From Adenanthera pavonina (lineage: Eukaryota > Streptophyta > Magnoliopsida > Fabales > Fabaceae): a stretch of DNA of 64,000 bases. Below the pieces are notes generated by a model. That model was given only the letters and a program-made list of their open reading frames with translations. It was not told the DNA's origin and made no database searches. The translations under genes were made by a program, and so were the position numbers. The DNA is taken from positions 10,666,501-10,730,500 of the forward strand of contig JAIVEN010000012.1 of NCBI GenBank assembly GCA_026686845.1, given 5' to 3'. Shown here piece after piece: positions 47,938 to 59,890 of the stretch; the first letter of the stretch is position 1; every line of letters starts with the position of its first letter.

Positions 47938-50121
47938 AAAGACCCTACAAACAAAACCCAGAAAACCACCACCAAAATCACTCAAAATAATCCAAATTAA
48001 ACAAAAATAAGGAACGTCGTCGCAGCCTGCTACAGTGATGCTGCGGCATAATAATACCCCGAACGAAAGAAGGAAGAAGGTAGTGGCATCAGTGTCGTGG
48101 CCAGGGTTATGGCATCGCAGTGCTGATATTAGTATCCATATCAACAAAATGTTGATTTTTCCAATGAACTTTTGACGTCCATGACTTCATCTCTGACCTC
48201 CAATTGACCTGATTTCACTTCCTACAGGCCCTCTATTCCTAATCTAACTATGGGCACTAACCACATCTCAAAGTACCTCTGCATGGAGATTTTAGATACC
48301 AAAGATTGTTTTGGTCACTTTTTGACCAAAACCAAGAACTCAATGCCACCAATGACCAATTAGCGACTCACGACCATTTCTATAGGAGGGACTTGTTCAA
48401 GAAGGTCTCACCCCAGATAAACCCCTTCTTTAAGTTTTGACTCCCCTTGAACTCCAAACCAAACCAATGGGCTTTATGACCATTTTACACACACATGGCC
48501 TAAAACCTATATTGGGCTAACAAACAAGATACACTAAGCCTAATAAAGACACTCACACATGCACTAACATATACTGACCCATACCAAGGTCCATAATCAA
48601 TACATAGAGCATCATAGTAATAAACTTAGCATTTCACTACATCAACATAAATCCTCATAATTCTACTAAATACACACCACCACATACATTACAATATCCC
48701 CAGGATACAAACAACAGGCAATACATACATCACAAAACTACTTGACATAATCCATTACATAAACCAATAACATAAAGCTACTAGTTAAGACTTGAATATT
48801 CCCGTGCAAAGGAAAGCTAAGACTTCTTAGTTTTCTCTGGACTAGTGTTAGAATCTTCTCCTGAAATATTAACCACAGAGTGTATGAGATAAAGTCTGAA
48901 TAACCAAGGACACACACAACAAGCAACATATAAACAATATAACCAATATATGTGTATGATGAGATGCAATGTACATGCAATAGAATGAATATTCCCTTTT
49001 ATACATGGCTAGAACCACGGGTTAGTTACCATCATAAGGTAAACCCGATAAGTAATTCCCTCCAACAATTATTGAAGACTGATTACAGGACATCACTATA
49101 CTCACCGCTCACTGGTAAGATCCAACCAAAGGCCACACTAGTGATTGGACTGTGGTTCTCCTCCCTGTAGACCACCTGAATTTTTGGTGATTTAGTGAAT
49201 GTGCATCCCCAATCCACTGCCACCTGGATTTCCTAGCCAAAGGAAAAAGATTTAGTGGTAGGAATACACAATCATCAACCTTACCACTTGGACACAAGGT
49301 CTCGTGTGTTCCACAAGTGGATCGATATACCACGTCATATCATCATATCTCAAGTCATCGTCACCCAATCAACAATGTCTTAATATGCATAATGTGGTGA
49401 TAATGTCCAATGCTATGCTAACATTATACAGAATCGTTATTTTCACCATAATCATCATAGTCATCATGCTTGCATATTATCTTATGGGGATGCTTAAAAA
49501 TTATATACATGCATAACAATAACATATTCTTATACATCAAAGCAATGGATAAAGATACAGCTTACCACCCTCTCACTAGCCATGCATATACCATGATATA
49601 AAAAGAACAAACATAACTACAACCAATATCATGGTATGAAAAGGAACATATAAAATCAACAAACTAACACACACATACAATATATACCCCGGTTACCTTG
49701 AATTGATGACATATTGCACATAGGGGTTTAGCAAGCTATTTGAGCACCAATTCATGAGTCAAACACTTTCAATCAACAAATAGAACACAACAAAGATTAA
49801 AGCTTCTTAAGTCCCAAAATCAATCCCCAAGATCAGAAATCACAAACCTTAGCAAAGGTCGAAGTGAGAAGTTAGGCACATTGAAAGTTCATCCAAAAAA
49901 TCAGCAATTAGCTAATGCTTATCAACATTTGAAGCTGCAGCACTAGGAGTCAAGCCACAATGCTGTGCTTCTCTGTCACTTTTCATTTCTCATCCAAAAT
50001 CCACCCTAACCGTGGCTCTAGGTCTCACATTGTGACAACGGCTTGTTTTTTGTGTTCTTCATGCTCTTAAGTCTGGTCTTAAAAGAGGGTTTGGGTTTTT
50101 TCCTTTTCATAGGATGTTATA
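47938..50121 (+). mobile_element. Family D LTR copy D4 (start truncated)
   Basis: It follows D1 from near its start (CCAGAAAACC-type, GCTACAGTGATGCTGCGG) through CTCCAATTGACCTGATTTCA, GGTGATTTAGTGAATGTGCA and ACCATGATATAAAAAG to a decayed end AGGATGTTATA. D3 and D4 are arranged head to tail with no internal region between them. That could be two insertions or a remnant pair. Confidence 0.65.
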
Positions 50122-50738
50122 GATTAAGCTTGAAAAACCAATTTTTTATCATAAAAACTCTCAAGAACTTAAAAGTAAAAATGATCCTAAGCTAAAGGTT
50201 TTCTTTCACTTGAGCTTGACATTTCTTGGATCATTTGTTACTTTACTTATTTTGCAAAATACATTTTAAGTGCTTTGTTATGATCAAAACATAGAGAATT
50301 CAACAATTTGAACATCACAATTGATATCAATCGTATGACGATATATGAGCGCAAATTTTGTCTTGGGAATCTGTAAGTTTTCTATTTTCTTTTTTTGCCT
50401 TTGGAAAAGAATTGCATGTGGAAACTGCATGGAGAAGATTTAATTTTCTTTTTTCAAATTCTGAGGAATATATACAAAGTTTTCGTTCAAAAACTATAAG
50501 ACTTCTAACATAATTTTGTGGAGTGATAATCAATTTCAATTTAAATGACGTTAAATTTTGTGTTAGTTACTCTTTCTCAGCCCACAAAATAAAGTTACTC
50601 TTTTCATTTCATGCAATTCCCCTTGTAATTCTTCCACATGATTGAGAGCAGGTTAGCCAACGAATTTAACAAGAATCGAAGAACATCTGAAAGAAAATCG
50701 ATGAGATAGCCGAAGATTTTGTTGACTTTGATGATGAG

Positions 50739-51035
50739 AACGGATTGTCGTCCGTGCTTTGTTATTTCTAGGAAAATTCGTAGAAGTGATGATGTAATAC
50801 ACTCCTAGTCAAGCAATTTTTAATATAAAGCTAAAATTCCCCTCCCTACTTTTTAACGATCATTATTTTATTTTAATTAACAACTAGCTTGCACTATTAA
50901 TATAATCCAAATAAAAAAAGAATTAAACAAAACTTGGTCAAATATGACAAACCGCCCACATTATAATTTATAATTAAAAAAGTCATCCATCTGCATTTCA
51001 CATTGTATTAATGAACTCCTATTCTGCAAAATGTT
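50739..51035 (+). repeat. Copy P1 of the TNL upstream sequence
   Basis: It aligns with 53625-53915 and more weakly with 54785-55105. Shared phrases in order: GTTATTTCT, AGTGATGATGTAATACACTC, TTTTAA..ATTATTTTATTTTAA, CTTGCACTATTA, GGTCAAATATGACAAACCGC, CACATTATAA and ACTCCTATTCTGCA. It includes a W-box core (GGTCAA). No TIR exon follows. Confidence 0.6.
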
Positions 51036-51889
51036 CCCAATTATATGTTTTCAAATTTATGACTCATCCTATTATCCTTCTGAAATTTTTTTTGGCCAAA
51101 ATTATCCTTCTGAAATTAATGTTATATATTTCAGCATATTTTCTTTAAGTCATACAAAGATGGTACCCATAAAGCCGGCCCACTCGCCATCACTTTGGAA
51201 TGGGATCCATTCCTCATGTCTCTCGATTGTCAGAACCCAAATGGGTCTGAAATTTCAACTTAAGCACTGTGACTTTATTATTGTTTTAAATATATATATA
51301 TTCAAATTATACATATAATAAAATATACATTTACATACAACATAAATATATACAGTATATACATAATACGTAATTTTTATTTATCTTTAATTGAAAAATT
51401 TTCGTTCTGTTTTTTTTTATTCAAAATTTTTGCACAATATATTTAATTCTCTTAATTTCAAAAGATTATTTTTGTTACTTTTATTATTGTACATGTAATT
51501 TTAATGAAATAATTAGATAAAGGCTAGATAACGACTTTTGTATTACAAAGTGACTAAGTAATGTTATTCCCAGAATCAAGCTTATAGCTTTTTTTTTTTG
51601 GTTGGCCGAAAGTTTATAGCTGTTTAAGACCACTCAACAATTTTAAAGCCCACAGTTTTGCAAGGACCAACAAATAGAAAACCTGTAAGATTTGGTTATT
51701 CTGCCCGAACTTATAGGGCTTCCAGGAAACAATAGATGATGGGACTCCTTCATCCCATTGAGATCCTCTTCACACACACAAATGAAAAACTCCCTGATCT
51801 GATTCGTTGGCATGAAGAGATCAATTCAATTGTAGAGATTTTTTTCTTCAATTAAATGTTAAAAATTAAAAAATATAGATAAAGTTTTT

Positions 51890-52220
51890 TTTTCAAGAAA
51901 AGCAGCGGCCATTGGGCTTTTTGTTTTTTTTTCAATAAAAGCATCAATAGGCAACACGCAAATAAATATTGCCTAAAGAGATATTCTTAGGCAATACATA
52001 ATTTATGTTACCAATTCTAAAAGTATGAGCAAATGGGCAGAAAATTATTGCCTTATTTTACTTTAAATTATAGTTTTTAAGTGTTGCTCAACCTTTATGC
52101 TTTAAAGTGATCATTGATAGCTCCATTTGAAAAGCTGTTCCCTATTTATATATTATACATTGTTTATTTACCTATTTCAAAATTAACTGTTGCCAAAGAC
52201 AGAAAATGTTGTAGTAACTT
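51890..52220. repeat. Possible CACTA-like MITE fragment
   Basis: Several GGCAA/TTGCC phrases (GGCAACACGC, TTGCCTAAAG, AGGCAATACA, GTTGCCAAAGACAG) lie in inverted pairs. The right side ends AGAAAATGTTGTAGTAA, like a degraded CACTACAACATTTTCT terminus. The left terminus is not identified. Confidence 0.3.
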
Positions 52221-53624
52221 TTCAATGTGTGTGTATATATATATATATTAAATTCTTTTGTCTGCATTACATAACTTGAAGCTAAATTCTTCCCAGTCAT
52301 GTTTGAACGAATGACTTTAAACGCTTAACCATATCTCATATATAACTCGTCGGTAAGTTTAATCTAACTGATTCATGAAAAATGAACAATGAATGAAAAA
52401 TTTGGTAACAAAATATGAAAGTTTGACACCATTTTGAAAAAGTATGTTGAAGTTTTTTTGTTTTCTCCCTTCCTTCGGCTTTTTATTTTATTAGACCAAA
52501 AGCATTATATGTAATGGATTTTCATGCATGTTTTATATTTTCTTTAGACTTTGCTTCTTCTATGGACACTAATTTAATAATTTTACCAGTAAAGTGTACT
52601 CTTTTGTATTAGACCAAAAGCTTTATATGTCATGCATTTCCATGTTTTATATTTTCAATGTTAAGAGTACTCTTTTTTTCTCGTTGAAGAATGCTTTTTC
52701 AAATTATTTAGTTTCTTTATTTGTTATAACAAGTTTTATTTTGATTGTTTAACTTTTTGAACTTTTTTTTTATCCTCTAACTTCTAAAATATAGTAAAAA
52801 TTTTCTGATCTCCTAACACTGTTAAATAATTTGATAGTGAACATTGACATGTAATTTTAAAAGCTAAGTAGAAAAAAATTCAACCCACTGCTATTATTAT
52901 CGTTTGAAATTTTGACTTACTACCAAAACATTTCTAAAATCTTAAAATTAATTATCAAAATATTTTTAAAATCCGGGTTTCATGTGGACGTAATTTGTGT
53001 TATTGAAGAATGAACCCATTCCTCAAGCGGCACCTTTTTCGCAGCAAAATACTTTAAAAAAACAAATTTTTTTCATTTTAAATTATAAGTTATATTTATT
53101 TACTTCATACCTATAAAGAATATTAGTTAAAATTAGTTGGAAAACTTCATTTTAAAAAAAAAATTCTTAAAATTTTACCAAATTTCCCTCATTAAATTAT
53201 AATCCTAACTTAATTATATTTCCTTTAATTTCTTTCTACCACAACTTCATTGATTATTCTCAAATGGTAAAAATGTAAAATCAATATTTTGAAAAAAATT
53301 TATAAAATAATTTATATTTTAAAATCTTAATACTTTAAAAAATAAATGTTTAATATTTTGAAATAGGGAAGTATTCGATACAAAAAGGGTTGGATCTGTC
53401 AGTATACAAATTGAGAAAAACCATGGACTCAGATCCCTCAAGTCAAGTCAAACATTTCATCAAACCCCATTCATCGTGTCGGCGCATCACATGGCCCTCC
53501 ACTTCTCGCGCAGTGTAATGCGTAAAGATAGATGATAAATGAGAGTCGGCACCACGTGGGCCCCACCCCACTCCATCTTTCTTTCCGGGCAGCATACTGC
53601 TAGTTTGATTCGTTGCTCTTGGAA

Positions 53625-53915
53625 GCATTGTTATTTCTTGGGGACCTCGTAAGAGTGATATAATGCACTCTTAATCAATGTTCAATATAGAATTAAAATT
53701 CCTTACTACGTTTTAATTATTATTACTTTATTTTAACTACAACTTGCACTATTATAAGACCCAAGAGATAAAACAAAATAATACTTACCCTGCATTCCAA
53801 TGCACAAGTGGTCAAATAAGACAAACCGCCCACATTATAAGTAATCAAGTTTTCTGACCGTATTACAAAAATTGTATTAATAAACTCCTATTATGCAATA
53901 TTTCTTCAAGTTTTG
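53625..53915 (+). repeat. Copy P2 of the TNL upstream sequence
   Basis: It matches P1 closely (GGTCAAATAAGACAAACCGC, then CACATTATAAGTAAT, then AACTCCTATTATGCA) and has a W-box core. Like P1, it is not followed by a TIR exon; the next coding start is 1.4 kb away. Confidence 0.6.
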
Positions 53916-54784
53916 CGAAGAAAAGGCATAAAAAATTTAATCCTGTTAAAAGAAGGAAAGAAAGTTCGAAAATTCAGACCACACATAAATGTGTTTGAAT
54001 ATAATACTCTTTTTCGAATCCCACCTCACTTAACTATCTGAGATGGATAAATTAGGCTTCGTGTGTGTCATTTCAAGGGATGCCATGATTAATTAGGACA
54101 ATAAGAGAGAGGGAGAGGTACATTCTACTTACCCCTAAAGTTTCACTGAGATGGAGAAAAAAAGTATATATGTGTAATAGGCTTTGGTTTTATTGAAGTC
54201 GTGATTTAGAAAACAAAAGGGTCGTGCGTTTTTAAACTGTTCACCTCAGTAATCCCCTTTATTACAAAATTAATTAATTAAATAAATAACTAATTAATGT
54301 TACAAAATATAATATCTCTTTTTTCATAAAGTCAAATTTATGACAGGAAATTACTAGCCACTAGAGTATTGTAAGTTGGATCTCTTCCCATTGGGCTTAT
54401 ATATGTGATTCAGCCAATCATGAATAAAACATATTTAACCAAAGCCCAATATACTCTAAGCTTAATATCAAATACTAGACTGATCACCAAAGATATAAAT
54501 TATTATTCTCATGCTTATTTAATGCTAATCGATATTCATTAATTTCAAAAATTAATCCAACAAGCGCTTCATCACATTCCATTTTCAAGGATAAAAACCA
54601 TAGAACCTTAATTTCTCTATTTCATGATCCTTTCTTTCCTTCAATCAAATATATAGTTACATTTAAGTCCCATCTTCTCTTTTTCGTTTATCTTTTTTTA
54701 TTGACGGAGACTTGGAACCCGCGACGCGAGTCAAGCCAATCCAGCTTTTAGTTTTCGCCGAACCTTCACCGCATTTGTAGATCA

Positions 54785-55105
54785 CAGCTGGTATTTCAAT
54801 GTAAATTTAAAAATTCCACTACTTTTTAATTACTATTATTTTAGAATTTGGACGTTCACGTATTATTTTTAATCTTCTTTTATTAATGTATTATATAAAA
54901 AAATATTTGATATTTTTTTAATTGTACATATTAATCCACTTATAACTACCCAGATAATGTATCTCACACAACTTGAATAATTATATGACAAAGAGAAAAA
55001 AAGAATAAAATAAAAATCGAGTCAATCTCCGCGTTACAAGTCAATGGACAGCCTCACAAATATAAATTAAATAAACTCCTATTCTGCATACTCCCATTTG
55101 CATTT
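54785..55105 (+). promoter_or_regulatory. Proximal promoter of the TNL gene (copy P3): W-box cores and TATA-like box
   Basis: AGTCAA at 55020-55025 and 55039-55044 are two W-box cores (TTGACT on the minus strand), sites for WRKY transcription factors that commonly act in defence. A TATA-like TATAAATTAA lies at 55061-55070, which would put a transcription start near 55095. The ACTCCTATTCTGCA phrase at 55075-55088 is shared with copies P1 and P2. Binding and expression are inferred. Confidence 0.45.
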
Positions 55106-55194
55106 TGGAGGAAGCAGTTGCAGGCTTGCAGCCTCAATATTTCTTCTTGTTAGTTCTCATTGCCTTACCGTGTGGCTATCTTTCAGTTTTCCTG

Positions 55195-55280
55195 GTAAGT
55201 AAACTGATTTCGATTTTCATCATTTCCCTCTTCTCCAGGCTATCATCAGTCTCCATAATTTTTCAAATATCTTCCAGCAG
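55195..55280 (+). other. Likely 5' UTR intron of the TNL gene
   Basis: A consensus donor CCTG|GTAAGT at 55195 and an acceptor CTTCCAGCAG ending at 55280 flank an AT/pyrimidine-rich 86-bp stretch. Nine bases later GCCACCATG gives a strong start context. The upstream open frame at 55105-55194 has no ATG, so it is read as leader. An N-terminal membrane exon is a less likely alternative. Confidence 0.5.
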
Positions 55281-55289
55281 GAAGCCACC

Positions 55290-58200
55290 ATGATAGGGCG
55301 AGCAGCAACCTCTTCTTCCCTCAAACATCAATGGACTTACGATGTCTTTATTAATTTCAGAGGTGAAGATACTCGTAATGGTTTTACAGGAAATCTGTAT
55401 CATGCTCTGACACAAAAGGGAGTCAGTACATTCATTGATGACAAGGAACTCAAAAAAGGGGATGAAATCACACCAACACTTCTCAAAGCCATCGAAAACT
55501 CTAGGATGGCCATTATTGTATTTTCCAAGAACTATGCTTCCTCAACATTTTGCCTCAACGAACTTGTAAAGATCCATCAGTGTATTAAGGGAAAGGATCG
55601 GCTGGTTTGGCCAATTTTTTATGATGTGGAGCCTTCAGAAGTGCGCCATCAAAAGGAGAGTTATGAACAAGCATTGACTATGCATAAAAACAACTTCAAG
55701 GCTAATGAGCAGATGATACAAAGTTGGAAGCTTGCACTACATGATGTAGCTAATATTTCTGGCTTACATGTTAATCCAAGGTTATTCCCAACTTTTAATT
55801 TCTTCTGTTTTTTAACATGGTTTCATATTAGTTTATAAGTAATTACAAATTTCTTGCATATGAATAATATATAAATAGGATGAATTTAATTAGCATTGAA
55901 ATAAATTTTCATAATTTTTCAGGCATGGTTATGAATATCATATTATTGAAAGGATTGTGAAAGAAATATCTAGTAAAATTAATAGGGTCCCTTTACATGT
56001 TGCGGAATATCCTGTTGGGTTAGAGTTGCGGGTGCTAAAAATAAACTCTCTATTAGAAATTTGGTCAAATGACAAGGTCAACATGATAGGAATTTGTGGA
56101 ATTGGCGGAATGGGAAAAACAACAATAGCACGTGCTGTGTATAATTTGGTTGCTGATAATTTTGAAGGTTTGTGCTTTCTCTATGACATCAAAGAAAACT
56201 CAAGGAAACTTGGCCTAGAAAGAATACAAGAGAGAATACTTTCGAAGATTATAGGAGTGGACATCAAAGTAGAAGATGTTAATGAAGGAGTTGAAATAAT
56301 AAAAATGAGGCTCAAACAAAAGAAAGTACTTTTGATTCTTGATAATGTTGACAAACACGAGCAATTAAAAAAATTAGCTGGCAATTGTAATTGGTTTGGT
56401 GCTGGGAGTAGGATCATTATAACGACAAGGGATAAACATTTACTTGTAAGGCATGAGGTTGAAAGAAAATATAACATGGAGGCATTCAATTCTAAGGAAT
56501 CTCTTGAATTGTTAAGTTGGAATGCCTTTAGAAATGATCAAGTAAATCCAAGTCATGTCAAGATTTTGAATCGTGCAATAGATTATGCACAAGGCCTTCC
56601 ACTAGCCCTTGAAATAATAGGCTCTCAATTGTTTGGTATGAGTATAAATGAGTGGGAATCTGCATTAGATATTTATAAAAAAATTCCCAATGAAGACATT
56701 CAACAAGTGTTGAAAGTAAGCTATGATGGCTTAGAACAAGGTGAAAAAGAAATTTTCCTTGATATTGCTTGCTTCTTCAGAGGAGAAGATGTAGAATACG
56801 TCAAAGATATGGTGAAACATGTTCATGCTCTTAATCCAAGTTATAGTATTAGAGTGTTGGTAGACAAATGCCTCATAAGGATTGAAGAAGATAACATTAA
56901 AATGCATGATTTGATCCAAGACATGGGAAGAGAAATTGTTCGTCAAGAATCACCAAAAAAGCCAGAAACCGCAGTAGATTATGGTTCCATCAAGATATTA
57001 TTCATGTTTTGGAAGAAAATACTGTAAGTAACACTGATTGGGTTGATCTATGTTTTTCTTCTTTTTCCCCTTGTGTTTTTATTTTTCTTTTCTCAATTTC
57101 TTGCCATTATCATTATTGCATGATGGCATTTACATTTATTGTGCTTACGTTACCGGGAGTCATTAACTCGTGTTTTGATCTTGTGAAGTGAATGCTTAGA
57201 CTTTAATAAAAAATTACAGGTTGCAGGGAATATTTCGGGAGAAGAATAGGAAGTAAAAATACTGTAGTTATTGACACATGACCTGATGGATTGATAAAAT
57301 TTTGCTAGCTCAATTTGTAATCGTGTGGTTTTAATTTTAATAAGGAAAATTGTTTGGGGGAAGGACAATTAGAGACTAAAAGGTCCGTTAAAATATTCAC
57401 ATTGATCTTCCAAACTTTATACGCAACAATGAGACATCTCACTTTCTGGTATTTTTCATTCATCTTTCTAAATTTGGCATTGACTTATGAAAATTTTCAC
57501 ACTGATCCTCAAAGATTTCATTCAGAACAACAAAAATAAAGTTCAGGAATTTTACATCAATCTTCCAGAATTTGATGCTAACTTGTGAAAATATTTACAC
57601 TACTCTTCTGAAATTTTTATAGCTTCAATTTCATTTTTTGTCATTCAAGGACCTTATGTCTATTACTAGAATTTCCTACACTTAAGGATTTTATCGCTTT
57701 TCCTATGACAATGCGTTGGTTTTCATTACGACTATATTTTTTCCTTGTTTTTAATGATGAAACCCTAGTGAATTTATCTGTAGCATTGAAACTACAAACA
57801 TGTCGTAAACTTTGAATACATATGCGAAAAAATATTTTATATCTATTATTATAGATATATCAAACTCCTAATATACCATGCTTTGTATTTATTTTTTGCT
57901 GGAAAGGGCACAAATGAAGTCAGTATCGTAATGCAAGACAATTTATTGGACAATATAAGAGTAAATTGGGATGGAGAAGCTTTCAAGAATATGAAAAATC
58001 TCAAAATTCTTATTTTTGAGAATGTGAAGTTTTCAGAAAGTCCCAAATATCTTCCCAATAGTTTAAAAGTGCTGAAATGGAAAGGGTATCCTTCTTCATG
58101 TTTGCCACTTCATTTTTGTCCAAAGAAGCTTGTTGTATTTGAGCTGACACATGGTTGTTTGAGATCACTGGAAACAATTAAGGTAAGAACCCTATCTTAT

Positions 58201-59497
58201 GTGGATTTGTTTTTAGCTAGCTCGTACGTATTTTATATTTTTCTTCTTCCTTTCTTCTCATACCTTTTGTATGCTTTGGTTATTGTAGGAGTTGGAGAAT
58301 TTGAGTGTTATGAAACTTAGAGGTTGTCCATATATTGAACAAATACCAAATCTATCATGTCTCCATGACTTAAAGGAATTAGACCTTCGATATTGTAAGA
58401 GTTTAATTGAAATTCATAATTCAATTGGCTATTTAGCAAAACTTAGATACTTGGATGTAAGAGATTGTGCCCAGCTTGAGATTTTTCCACCTTTCATCAA
58501 GTTACCCTCTCTTGATACATTCTTACTTAGTAATTGTCCCCGTCTAAAGTACTTTCCAGAAATATTAGAAGATATGAAAATAAGAGATCTGCAATTTTTT
58601 GGAACTGGAATAGAAAAACTGCCTTTGTCGATTTGCAAAATTACTCAGCTTAAATGGTTAGACATTAAATCAGACAGCGCGGTGATCAACGTACCAAGAA
58701 GCATTTTTCTGTTGCCAAAAGTACAATACATTAATGTTCAATGTTCTGCAAAGTGGCTATCATCTAATCCAAAAAACGAAGCCTTAGTACTAGCAAACTG
58801 GTCAAAGATAACTCCAAACGAAGGTATAATTTACCTCCAAAGATGTAATATATCAGATGAGCTCCTTCGAGCACATCTTAATTGGTTTATCAAGGTGCAA
58901 AAATTGGACTTGATGGGTAGTAATTTCACAATTTTGCCCATGTGGATAAAAGAATGTGAACTTTTGCGGAACCTTGTACTCAATGAGTGTAGGCATCTAA
59001 GAGAAGTTGAAGGGATTCCACCAAACATAGAACGTTTGGAAGCAGTAAATTGCATATCATTGAGTTCAAAGTCCCGAAGCTTGTTATTGAGTGAGGTCAA
59101 TTTCTCTCTTTTTTTTCTGGCTTTCACATCTATTGAGTTAATTTGTGTATGTTGCTTAGCAATATATTGTTTTGATTCACAGGAGTTATTTGGGGCTAGA
59201 GTCATTAGGCACTATTCCAACATTCCAAAGACACATTTTTGTGTGCCGACAGCAAGCATCCCAGATTGGTTTGATCATAGAAGCAAAGGAGCATCTATTT
59301 CCTTTTGGTATCGTAGCTACTTCCCACCTCTATATCTTTGTGCTCTTTTCAGATCAAGGGAAGGTGTTCTTGAACAAAATGATCACTTTTATTCTATGGC
59401 CATTTCGGTCCGCATCAATGGTACAATATATGACCATAATCTGTGGGTTGGGGTCACACCAAATGTTGATCATATAATTATGTACACTCTAGAGTAG
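55290..59497 (+). pseudogene. TIR-NB-LRR (TNL) disease-resistance gene with a frameshift and early stop
   Basis: Exons are 55290-55780 (TIR), 55923-57023 (NB-ARC), 57907-58182, 58289-59095 (LRR) and 59183-59497 (C-terminal C-JID-like), all with GT-AG borders. Exons 3-5 are whole-codon lengths. TIR: YDVFINFRGEDTR and CLNEL, whose Glu91 is the catalytic NADase residue of plant TIRs. NB-ARC: P-loop GIGGMGKTT at about residue 222, LLILDNVD, GSRIIITTRD, GLPLAL, FLDIACFF and MHD at about 490. The LRR part has repeats such as LKELDLRYCKSLIEI. The last exon has FCVPTASIPDWFDHRSKGAS. In exon 2 one base is missing near 56965: the next frame reads RLWFHQDIIHVLEENT up to the donor, while the actual frame ends at TAA 57025. 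Unspliced, it encodes about 531 residues (TIR-NB). Spliced, it stops eight codons into exon 3. TNLs sense effectors and signal through TIR NADase products; here LRR sensing would be lost. Confidence 0.92.
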
Positions 59498-59890
59498 GAA
59501 TATTACCATTGGTTGACCATAAAAAATGAGGAACATTGTATACCTGGTAATAAAATGCAAGGAGCATGCCGAAAAAGTAAGTGGAATCATGTAACGGTTC
59601 GTGCATATGTCCAATGGGAAGATATTCGATCTACTGATCCATGGATGGAAGATATTGGATTTATTGATCCCTATGAGATGGAAGATATTCGACTTACTGG
59701 TCTGGTCATAGAGGAGAGTGGAATCTATGTCATCAAACAACTTTATGAAATGGAAGATATTCGATTTACTGATCCTTATGAAAGATTGGATTTAATTAGT
59801 GGCACGAAAGGTCTGCTCTTGTCCCCATTCTTCCAAATTTTAATTATGTGTATAATTTGTGATCATTGTGCATATATTTTTCTGAGGTGA
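59498..59890 (+). other. In-frame continuation of the TNL C-terminus beyond the TAG, with MEDIR repeats
   Basis: The frame of the last exon stays open for 130 codons after the TAG at 59495-59497 and ends with TGA at 59888-59890. It contains KSKWNHVTVRAYV and SGIYVIKQ, phrases like those near the C-terminus of legume TNLs (WNHVEV..., SGIHV). Four imperfect copies of MEDIRFTDPYE lie at about 59616, 59645, 59677 and 59752. The stop is therefore probably a nonsense mutation in a longer C-JID region. Alternatively the TAG is the native end and this is 3' UTR. Confidence 0.6.

Larger units (their letters stand above)
50122..54784. other. Intergenic region upstream of the TNL gene, AT-rich, no gene
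   Basis: No recognisable coding region. It contains two diverged copies of the TNL upstream sequence (annotated separately), a possible CACTA-like fragment at 51890-52220, a palindromic CCACGTGG G-box core at about 53552, and long A/T runs. The minus frame at 53443-53628 is a chance frame. Confidence 0.5.

Noticed and set aside
53443..53628. 61-codon minus-strand frame before the P2 copy
   Set aside because: Locally GC-richer DNA produces a chance frame; no domain and no splice context.
55105..55194. Hydrophobic open frame upstream of the TIR exon, possible membrane-anchor exon
   Set aside because: It lacks an ATG. A consensus intron and a strong start context at 55290 make a leader exon more likely.
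56181..56489. 102-codon minus-strand frame inside the NB-ARC exon
   Set aside because: Shadow of a strongly conserved plus-strand NB-ARC domain.
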